The notes beneath the pieces were generated by a model. That model saw nothing but the letters and a program-made list of their open reading frames with translations, ran no database searches and had not been told where the DNA came from. Below, one piece after another: positions 21,254 through 31,800 of a stretch of 64,000 bases of DNA. The DNA is from Phoronis australis (taxonomy: Eukaryota > Phoronida > Phoronidae): contig NMRA01000369.1 of the NCBI GenBank assembly GCA_002633005.1, positions 3,483-67,482 of the forward strand. The letters run 5' to 3'. The position numbers were made by a program, and so were the translations under genes. The stretch's first letter is position 1. Every line of letters begins with the position of its first letter.

Positions 21254-22227
21254 CATTTTCTATGATCACGCGCAGAAATTTTACATCTGAGTTAAAGTTC
21301 GTCTGCTCCAAGTTCGAAATATAGTAATTTTGACTTGCTCTATACATCTACATGTAACTCCATGACCATATTAATTCATTTTGCCCTATAATGAATAATT
21401 ATAATAGTCCAAGATTTAAAAATATGACAGAAATATCACCACGTGTCCAGCCCACGATTCTTCTGACAATACTTTGATAACATTCTCTACAACAACTGGA
21501 AAATACGTTTTAGTTTACGACGTTCGTTTTAAAGGAACAGTATCAGTTTAACGGCCTAAAATCGTATTTTTGGGGGGATTTTTATTCAATAAGATTGACT
21601 TTTTGAAGTTGTGTTTTTGCGCTTGTTTTAAAAAATCGCTATTACAGCAGTTGTCTGCCAGACAGATTAAATCAAGACCACCGGCGACCACTAAATACGC
21701 TGGCTACGATTTATTAGAAGACCGATGACTCGGACTACGATCGCTAGGATTCTTGGTGGCGATTCCGCGCAGCGGCTGATGTCAGAAAATTACTTTTCTT
21801 GTCGATAATGTCCATTCATTAAACAAAGCTTCAACTAATTTACTTTGTAACATTTCAATTAGTTGATCTATCCGGCAGAGTTCGTGTAAGGGCTATAATC
21901 ATTTTCAACAGGAAAACTATTTAAAATGCATTTATATCCAAAATTAGAAAACTGGATATTTATAAGAATCATATGCGCTAGTACAATTTTGACCTACAAG
22001 GTACTTTTAAACGTTTTCTGTAATCAAAACACACTATGGGAGGAAATATGAAGAAAAACATCCTTATAGCGAAATGTGGAACGGAAAACCACAATACAAC
22101 AACGATAACAATGCTATTAATTCACTGAAATTTGGCCGAAATCGAAAAGTCCTTGTTATGCTTAGACTGCTAATATCTGGTTTACGCGTCAAACTCAGAA
22201 AGCGATGAAAGTGGAATTTTTGAGATC
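21254..22227. other. Intergenic, nothing recognised
   Basis: AT-rich DNA with no convincing coding exon. Confidence 0.35.
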
Positions 22228-22299
22228 AGCCCCAAGACGGATTCGAACCCACGAGCCGCTCAGCGGTTATAGTCCGACGCTTTACCATGTAGCGGGGCT
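22228..22299 (-). tRNA. Degenerate tRNA-like sequence (pseudogene or SINE head)
   Basis: On the minus strand, 72 bases with a pairable acceptor stem (AGCCCCG with TGGGGCT), a perfect B box GGTTCGAATCC and an A-box-like CATGGTAAAGCG. The loop GGACTATAACC would give anticodon UAU (Ile). The D arm is short and the anticodon stem does not close properly, so a functional tRNA is doubtful. Confidence 0.4.
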
Positions 22300-22329
22300 A
22301 ACCCCCACTCGCTAAAAAACTAGATGATT

Positions 22330-22500
22330 TTAAAGTATTTAAGGTGGCACTCAATAATTTTTGATCCACGGCTGAATTTAGCACTCAATAAATTTTTGAG
22401 TCACTACTGAATTTACCACTCGGTAGAATTTGAGCCATGATTTATCATTCAAACGTTTTTTGGGTCAAGCTTCAAGCTACCACTCACAATTTTTTGAGTC
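22330..22500. repeat. Short imperfect tandem repeat
   Basis: About four units of roughly 45 bp built on CACTCA(A)TAA(T)TTTTTGAGTCAC and GCTGAATTTA. Each unit contains a small inverted repeat (CTCA against TGAG). Confidence 0.55.
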
Positions 22501-24839
22501 ACGGTTGTCACAGAATGGTTTACTTCTTGAAAGATACTGTGTTTTTGAACTTCAAAAACTCAAACAATTTGCAAAAGTCTGTGCATAGCAAGAAATTTCG
22601 GACTTTTTGGAAATATATGCGAACAACTTGAAACACGTACGTTTCCATGGACGTTTATACGATCCATGCTGGTTTGCAAAATTGATTAAATACATGACAC
22701 TTAGTTATTAACACTGTTTACTACGTCCCTTTCGTATCCTCGGAACAATGTTCTACACTCAACAGGACATCGGTGAAGCAAATGACCATGACACATGATT
22801 AAAGGACACACGATGCTGGAAAAAGATTCTTACCCCTCACAACTGAAATGTCCAAGTCAGGGCTCCCAAACGGTAAATGAAGCATTGAAGATGGTTGGCA
22901 CAATTCTTCTAGATGTTTCGCGATTACCCGCCCCCAGTTGCACGCTTATGCTGGCTGGTCGCCACGGTTTCACTTTAACGCTGCAGTCAGACCGACATTT
23001 GTTGTAAAGCCTAACGTGCCAAACCATGCTAATGTCTTCCTGGCAAAACGAAATAAATCAATACAAAACAAGAACAAGGGCAATTACGAAATACACATAA
23101 AACCACAAGTTAAAGTTACTGGACCCCAGCTTGACGATTAATGCCAAATTATTAAGCCACTGATCTTTGTTCGTGATACATCGACACGAATTATCCGGCC
23201 CTCGATCCGGGTACACAAAATCCCAAAGCCGCGTGTCCTTGTAGTCCGCTCTTACAATAATCTCGAAAAACCAATGTCTCCAAGAAAGCGTGCAACACGG
23301 TCTTCCAGCAGTCACGAGCTATGTCCACTTTCACTAAGTCACGAGTACAGTGCTGTACTGGGCCGTATAGGTGCACGTAGGCGCAGCCAACCACCTTTTG
23401 GCATTTGAACGTAGCGCCTACGCACCGTAAGTTAAACTAATGAAAAATCTCAGTCACATCGTTCTGACTGCCAGAACGTGCCATTGTGAAGACTGAAGCT
23501 GTATGTCGCTCCGTCACTTTAAACACATTTCGAGTTCTACACGCAGATCCAAGACCAACAGGTGGCCATGACTTACGATGCACTCGCGAGAAACCGTCAT
23601 TGTTGTGTCAATTGACTGCTATTTTGAATGGACGAGTGCACCGTTTGCAAATTTCGAGGATTGGTTTTCCTTGACCTGTTTAATTTTGTATGTTTTTGTT
23701 GAGAACAGAAAACAAGCCGTATTATACTTAGAAACATTAAAAAACAGTAAAATTAAGGCCTAATTCCTTTATTAGAATCCGCGGATTGCAGCTGAAGTGT
23801 GGTGTTGTCTGGTCGTAACCTGAGAAAATGAACTGAGACAGATTCCGAAGGACGAAGGGTAACGGCGCGCGCCGACGGTTACTTGTTTTGAATTAACTTC
23901 GCCTTAATCAAGATTTTACAGGGTGAGAAAACCTTTTACGCAGACCGTTGACCCGTTGGCCTTTCTTTCCATTCAATTTACCACCGTATTTGGCTTATCT
24001 ACTCAGTTTACGATTTTCGTTTTTGGCAGCTAAATTACAACAAGGCGGAATGTCAGGTGGCTAGGAAAGGATTTCCCTATCTCGAGTGCCCGAGTTGCGC
24101 CCCGATCCCCCTGCCCCACAAGCTGGGCAGGATTAAATAGTCCTTCTGGGAGTTTATAGCAATAACACGAGATTATGTGAGACTTAACTGTAACGTCACC
24201 GGAAGTGGGGCAAAAGCTTGTCGTTTGGCCATTTGCCCAATACGGTAACAGATTGTATTCTGTTGTTTACTTCGAATTTTTAATCTTTTAGTTTGAAAAA
24301 TGCCAAACAAGCATTGCTGTTATGGCAAATGAAAGTCAGATTTGCTCTACAATACATTCCATCGCGTTCTGTACTAATTTCGTCCTGTGTGATTTTAGAC
24401 GGGCAGTAGGCGAAATCCGCTCACTTATTAAGTTTTCACCTCGTCAAAAATACATTCTACACCAAAAAAGGCGCTTAAATTCTTCAGTGATCCTTTCTGC
24501 TTCTAAACACATCTTCGATGAAGCATAGCTACGGGAATTCATGTTACTTTGGCGAAGAATTCCAACTCCACTTTTTGGTTTCTGTTAACTTTGAATGCGC
24601 GCGCGATAACGACATGAAGTATTTCAACTGAGTCACGTGAGTATGAGGCAAAGGTTAGCGCGAGACTGAGCATGTTTCTTTATTTGCTGTATTTTGAACT
24701 GAGTAACTTTTTATGTGGATATACTAACGCCCCTGTATGCCTGCGGAAGGCCTATTCAGGCCTAGACCGAGTCGAGTTCCAATTTCAGTCCGTTCACAGC
24801 TTCGCACAACATAACAAATTCACATTTTCTTCATCCATC
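22501..24839. other. Intergenic, nothing recognised
   Basis: Short ORFs only. Upstream flank of a MITE and of NSL1. Confidence 0.35.
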
Positions 24840-25484
24840 CAGTGGCGGATCTAGGATATCACAAGGAGGGGCCCAACATTTTGTCTGAAAACATTTTGTG
24901 TAAAGCACGCTTAGATTCGCATAGCACCAAATGGGGGTTAGTCGGGAGGGGGGTTTGAGAACGTGTCAAGTATGAAAAACTAACTGCAGTTATCACAGAG
25001 TCGATCTCACGCCCTGGCGGATAGAGAGCGTGTGCTTTACCACCGCACCACCACGATTTCTCTCCTAACTTGGTAATAAGAGACCTACTTGTTTATGGTC
25101 CATAACGTTTGCGCGCGAAATCTACTTCCGTTTTTGTAATGCTTATTACACTTTTTATATTTTGTGCAATGTTTTCAATTTCTCAAAAGACCAAATCCGT
25201 TTTTTGTGTTGGCATTAATGACGCGATTGCTTTGGAAATCGTCAGGTTGTGAGTTCGAATCTCTGGTAACTTGCAGTTTTCCTTTTGACACGTTTTCCGT
25301 TTTTTTTGCCTTTGGGATAATACTTCAGGAATCAAGGAAAATGCTTGATATTTAGAGGAAAAACAGAAAAATTTCTTGGGCGAAAGGGGGGCAAACCCCC
25401 TCCCGACCTCCCCCCATTCGGTACTTTGCGCATCTACAATTGATGCGTGGTTTGCGCCCAAATGCTTATCCTAGATCCGCCACT
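24840..25484. mobile_element. 645-bp element with 19-bp perfect terminal inverted repeats and internal tRNA-like sequences
   Basis: Both ends read inward CAGTGGCGGATCTAGGATA. The flanks show no clear target duplication. Inside are two tRNA-promoter-like stretches: a minus-strand GGTGCGGTGGTAAAGC...GTGAGATCGACTC near 25010-25065, and a plus-strand GAGTTCGAATCTC near 25250. Related DNA recurs at 47.3-48.5 kb. Non-autonomous; hAT-like ends. It sits about 220 bp upstream of the NSL1 start codon. Confidence 0.75.
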
Positions 25485-25602
25485 GATTATTCAACATTTT
25501 GGTCCTGACTGTGATTGGCAAAAATGAGAACCGGCCTGATACGCAAAATAACGGTATGGTCTTATACTTGGCACTCAGATCATGTTCATATATTCTGGGT
25601 AA

Positions 25603-25631
25603 TACCAAGGAGTGTGGTACACTCCTTGGTA
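25603..25631. promoter_or_regulatory. Perfect 13-bp-arm hairpin upstream of NSL1
   Basis: TACCAAGGAGTGT, a GGT loop, then ACACTCCTTGGTA, centred about 90 bp before the NSL1 ATG. It may be a promoter palindrome or an RNA hairpin in the 5' UTR. The function is inference. Confidence 0.45.
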
Positions 25632-25679
25632 ATACGGTAGAAGAAATCTCTACGGTAAGCCGATAGATGGTGCTAAAAA

Positions 25680-25687
25680 TGACGTCA
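25680..25687. promoter_or_regulatory. CRE palindrome (TGACGTCA) at the NSL1 start
   Basis: Exact consensus ATF/CREB site 20 bp upstream of the NSL1 ATG. The start context ACAAATGGCGTCC resembles the TISU/YY1-type element seen at starts of genes with very short 5' UTRs. That would put the transcription start almost on the ATG. Confidence 0.5.
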
Positions 25688-25707
25688 CAGGAAACGCGGC
25701 GATACAA

Positions 25708-25878
25708 ATGGCGTCCGTTGACAGTTCGCAGGTTATTGATAACAAGGTTTCTTGCTGCAGCCGACGTTCTATAAATAAAATCAAAGATTTAATCGAACTA
25801 GAAGCACACAGAGTTATAAGTCAGAGTGCTGACTGGACGGACGAGCAGATAAAAGCATGCAAGGACAGATTTAAAGAG
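25708..25878 (+). CDS. NSL1: NSL1 exon 1
   Basis: ATG in AAATGGCG context. 57 codons to DRFKE, donor GTATAT, phase 0. It encodes the N-terminal helical region (SRRSINKIKDLIELEAHRV). Confidence 0.82.
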
Positions 25879-28800
25879 GTATATTTTAGTTGCAGTCAGT
25901 ACTCAGGACCAGTCTTGGCCAAGACCGACCTCCGCTCCGAGCAGTGAGTGACTACCGTCTCTAGCTGGCAGCACAGGCGTCCTCAGCTTCTGATCGTCCT
26001 CAATACACTGTACAAAATTATATACTACAAGGTATGACACTCCGGACTAGAAATTTCACGGGTGCTTCACTTCAGCCGTCCATAGGCATAGCAAACACAA
26101 AACTATAAATTTACACAAAACGGGTTCAACAAACCATGAGTCATGACTCCATGACTGAGGAATTGTTCTTTCTGCCAATAGCAATATCATTTACAGTGTC
26201 CTGCTTCACTAAGTTTGCAAAAAATTCACGGTCAAATCACAAAAATCTCAAAACGTTGCTGCATGTACTAGCAATATACTTCACAAGGTCAAGTAGGGTG
26301 CTGAATAATCCGATGAGTTACGAATCGACAGCAATTGCCGGTTCACCACGGAAGGTTACGAAATGGTCTGGCTAAGTGTGGAGTTATTGATGTCGTGACC
26401 TTCTGTGACAAACCAGCAATTTCCGTGTAGCATATTGCTGGTATGCAGCAACTTTTTTGGGAAGATTTTTGTGCTTTGACTGCTAATTTGTTGCGAACTC
26501 GGTGGAGCTGGACACTGTAAATGGTATTGGGAGAAAGAACAATTCCTCATGGTTTTTTGAACCTCTGTGTTTTGAAACAGGGCTTGGAATTTTCCGCGGA
26601 AACGCGGATTTCCGCTTTTTTGAAATGTGCTTTCCGCTTTTTTTATAATATTTCCGCGTAAAAAAATTGGATTTGATATGAAATTTCCGCGGCAAATTCC
26701 TTTCTTACCGCGGCGTTGCAGACGACGTTCACCTCGGAAAGCGGAAGTCTTTATGTTTCGGAGGAACGTAAATTGTCAACATTGCCGGGGCATCTGGGTA
26801 AAGGGTGGTCTGATTTTCAATGGCGGCTCGTGTTATTGTTAAGCGCGGCGACAAATACTACCGCTCTGCAGCNTTCTGCCTATAGCAATATCATTTACAG
26901 TGTCCTGCTTCACCAAGTTCGCAAAAAATTCACGGTCAAATCACAAAAATCTCAAAAAAACGTTGCTGCATACTAGCAATATACTTCACAAGGTCAAGTA
27001 GGGTGTGGAATAATCCGATGAGTTACGAATCGACAGCAATTGCCGGTTCACCACGGAAGGTTACGAAATGGTCTGGCTAAGTGTGGTGTTATTGATGTCG
27101 TGACCTGTGACAAACCAGCAATTTCCGTTTAGCATATTGCTGGTATGCAGCAACTTTTTTGGGAAGATTTTTGTGCTTTGACTGCTAATTTGTTGGGAAC
27201 TCGGTGGAGGTGGACACTGTAAATGGTACTGGGAGAAAGAACAATTCCTCATGGTTTTTTGAACCTCTGTGTTTTGAAAATTTATTGAGTTTTGTGTTTG
27301 TTATGGACATCTGAAGTGAAGCACCTGTGGAATTTCTAGTCCGAAATGTCATACCATATAGTTTTTCAGTGTATTGGGGTCGATCAGAAGCTGAGGATGC
27401 CTGTGGCTAGCATTAGAGATGGTGAAGCTCATATAGGCACTTCATACGGCGGAAGCTGAATAAAACATCAAGTCACTGTGTTATAGCATACGTACCTTTT
27501 GGGCATAGATTAGAGGGGCACCAAGGCTTAGGAGGCCTTAAAAATAGCCCGATTTTGGGAACTGAACGAAGGACTGCTCGAAGAAAAAGTTTGATAATGG
27601 GATTATTTGTTGAAGTTGAAAGCTGTCCCTCTAAGTGCAAAAGTTACTTAAATACCAACGTGACTTTGATGTTTTAATCAGTGTGAGGCATAATTTGCCG
27701 AAAAGGTTCTGGCATATGAAATGCCTATTGGAGCTTCACCATGTCTAATGCCAGCTAGAGACGGGGGTCACTGTTTACGAGTATGGGATCTTTCTAGATA
27801 GTACCATCGTCTCAACTGGCCCTAGTAGAGACGGTGCCAATACCATAGGCCTTCCATATGCCAAAATCTTTTTGGCAAATTATACTTCACACTGATTAAA
27901 CCACAGTGCGACTAATTTCCAGATGACTCATAACCATATAAGAAACAAAGGTTGGTCACTAAAACTTTCCCGACCTTAGGCTCCCAACTTTAACTGTTCC
28001 AATTCCCAAATCCAAATAAAATCTGCATACACTTCCCTCGGACTGGTATTGCACAAACTTCTGTAGCCTTAGCTTTCCATGATCCCATTATAATGTACTT
28101 GTGGTGAATTGGTGATGGAATTTCCAAAACAAACGCAAACTCTAATTTCAAGGGGGCTAATTGGTTAACATGGCAGATTTCAGTTATGCTTGTTGGAAAT
28201 AAAACTTCAGGTTTGAGCAAGCAAAGCCTATTGCAAAACAGGGAGTTTGTCATTCAATTTGAACAGCGATGTATTGAGACTGGGGTCAAAATGACACCGG
28301 GAACTGGGGAAAATGGACCAAAAAACCTGGGAACCGGGAATGAGACCACCTATCCCTCTCTCCATGATGCAAATGTGTCAGACAGTATGTACACATACTG
28401 ACTGGTGCTATATGTAAGCATTCTGTCTGTGCACCCAAAGCCTGTTGCTACATTTCACCAGATGTGAATGCTTTAGATGTTCAACTTTACTTTTCTTTCA
28501 CAGATATTCACCGGGGTCCTTCAAAATCACATCAATATTGATGGTGAAAATTGGTCGACAAACAGTGATAATGAGTTAAATGCAACTTCAGGTATGGATT
28601 AAATCAAGCTGCCTTTTGGTTCTTTTGACCTAAAAAGTTATACATTCTTCAAAATTGCTCCAGACCAGAATTTACAGAAGCTGGTTCACATTGTTGATTT
28701 CTGCCTAGCATTTCCAGGTAGCGACACTCGTGCGTGCGAGGTTGTGAGTAACAGTCAGTCATGGGCTGATTTTGACTGAATTGACAAGCCAATGCATATT

Positions 28801-31800
28801 ATGGTCATGTAGGACCTCATCGACTAGCCGGTGCATTCAGCCAAATATTTACAAAGCTATAAAATTTCGTTCAGTAAGAGTGTATAATTTCTGAGAGAAG
28901 AAAAACCAGAATTTTGACTTTATACTGACCTGAAAGTGATTGGGTTACTTGATCATGTCTTTTTTGGAAAAATTTAGCAAAAAATATAGTTACTTGATCC
29001 ATAACAGACGGCATGAATAACATGACCACATTAATAACATGACCACATTTTGTTCAATAAAAGTGTTCTAAATGAAACGTCAAAAACACTGCTTCAATTT
29101 TTAAATTATTCTTTTGTTTTTGTTTGATGCGACTTTTAACGCTTTTTTTCCAAAAGCGGCATAGCCCCTCTTACGGATGTGAATTATTTGGAAATGATTT
29201 TTAATTGCTTTTGGAGAACAGTGCATAAAGTTCCATAAGATTCCTATCGGCCATTTCTGAGATATCGTGTTCTTAAGTGAAACAAATTTGAAGATTTGCC
29301 AAGGTTCCTAAATAAACTTAAAACCTTGCTTGTATATGTTTGCATGGTTTATGAATGAAAATTTGACCTTCGCAGAAATCGATGCAGGCAGGCACTTTTT
29401 CTCTCAGTATGCAGCTTGGGGATACATGTCAGAATTGACTGCATTTTTGGCCTCGTTTGATCTGACAGTCACTTGGTTTTTGGAACAAGAAAAAAGCAGT
29501 TGCTTTATTTAATTTTAAACTATGTATATCTTTCAGAATATGAACCTGTCGACGTGGAACGGAAGAAGTACGTCAATGAGGTGCTGTTGGGTAGTTTGAA
29601 CGACACATTGATAAAGACTACGAGAAAACGCAAGACCCACCCGAGACTGTGTAAACATCACTTAATCAATCATTTAGATGCTGATTTTGACTATTTGGTA
29701 AGATGATGTCTTCAAGAATTCTCTCTTTCCTGATGTATGTAGATTATGTATTAGATATGTAGAATGATATTTAGATGCTGATTTTGACTATTTGGTAAGA
29801 TGATGTCTTCAAGAATTCTCTCTTTCCTGATGTATGTAGATTATGTATTAGATATGTAGAATGATATGATTATTATTGTTCTCTAAGTGAATTCAAATAT
29901 ATTTTTGTGAATAATTTTCTGGTTATAGTCACTTACTGGGGTTGTGCTTTTTGAGAACCAGTCTTCTTCCCTGAATGAAAAGCATCAAGCTGGTTTTCGA
30001 AATTTGTCTCTCCTTAAGAGAATAGTCCCATTTTTTGTGCCACTGTCAGTCTGCATACTTTAGAAATAATTTTTGGATTTTGGTAATATTTTTTTACTGC
30101 TGAAGATTGCAAATTTAAGCGCACATTTTCAGACTTTTCCAGTTCAATTATCTTAGTTTTTTAAAATGTTGCTTGCATAACAATCAAGTGGTTTTCGAGT
30201 AGCATTTTTGACCATTTGAGAGAAATGATTTTTTTCATCAATATAAAAATGATTCACAAGAAGGTAAAACTGAACAAAGTTTTTTGGACATTTCCACCAG
30301 GGTGTGTTTGACAAATTTTGTCACAGTTGGTATCAATTGGTGTGATAAATACTGACTTGAAATGACAACAACCAACAAAATCTCTTTACATCTAAAAGTG
30401 TTAGAATTTTTTAACAAATGGGCTAATTTTCAATTTTTTTGGTTGTGGTTTCTCAAGTTTTTGCCAAGACTTTTACAATTTGAGACAAATTTTGTCAAAA
30501 TTCCCCAGCTACCTTTTATACAATGCTTAAAACAGGTCAACTGTTAAAGACATTTTATTTGGACGTGTGTTTGTGTAAATTAGTGACTCATTGCCTACTA
30601 ATGCCTGCTGTTGACTGCCTATAGCGAAACGTGGGAGTGAAGCCTGTAGAGAGTGAGGGCATGCATGAGGCGGTTACATCAGCAGACTGGAGTGTTACAA
30701 CTGAACAAACAAGGGCCTTGTCAAAGACTCTGAAACAGTTAATGTCGGTAAGATTTGCGAAGCTAATTAATCATACAGTTGAGCTTGCATGAGTCGGTCA
30801 TTTTGAGCTTGGAGGGAGTAGTTAGTCTGCATAGTGGCTTGGAGGGGGTAGCAGGGCTCGACGCTATTAAAATCGCCAGGTCGCATTTTGCGACCTAGCC
30901 AAAATCCCAGGTCGCATTTTCAAAATCCAGCTCGCATTCGTAAATGCCAGGTCGCAAAATTTTCCCGCCATTTTTACGCGCCAAAATAAGATTTTTTAGA
31001 TCATCGAGAAAATGTTTAGATTATGCTCCTACCTGCAGCGTTAAATACTCACTAATTTCGGATCTCAAAATTGACTTCATTCATGCAGGTACGGCCTTAC
31101 TGTTCTTCACGACCGCCATTGAAAGACTAGAGCGCAAGGCAAGTTGCCGACGTGAAAGTTGAATCAGTGCTCTCTAACTGACTTGTGCATTCGAGTAGCT
31201 AAATTTGCGATGTGAAAAGGGAGAAAATGCCCGTTGAAAAAGTATCTGGGATTTTGTTAGATCTGGCCTGCTACTGGCTGTCATCAAAGTCGTTAAAGAT
31301 TCAAACTACATGTAACTCGGGTAGTGGCGAGTTTGCTCTTCAATACCTTCCAAGTACGGAAAAAGTAGGTCAGTCACAAAACGACACGCATGTCACTAGT
31401 GGTAACTTTCTTTCCGAGGTATAAAACAAAGCCGGGATTTGGTTTTTACATATTGTGAAAAGACGTTTTTGAAAACTGAAGTTGTGTAAAATGAAAGTGA
31501 CACACCATATAAGTTGCGTGTCAATTTTAAACCACACGCGGTCGTTTGTAGTGCGCTATGATGGGCGCTAGCTTGAACTGTGGGCGCTTAATTGGAAATT
31601 CTCAAAATTTAAGGGGGTACTTTTTATAGATCAGTGAGCGCTTATTATGAAACACTTTAAAGGTAGGGAGTAGGCTTGTGCGTGAGCATAGACGTTAACC
31701 TCAGTGTTTACGGTAATAAGATATTAAAATGCTGCAATGGTAAGAAACGTTATAATAATACGATTTTGCGAGGCAAACTCCATCTAGTAGGTGTGACTTT

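Noticed and set aside
22228-22299. Functional tRNA-Ile(UAU)
   Set aside because: The B box and acceptor stem fit, but the D arm is shortened and the anticodon stem fails to pair, so it is listed only as tRNA-like.
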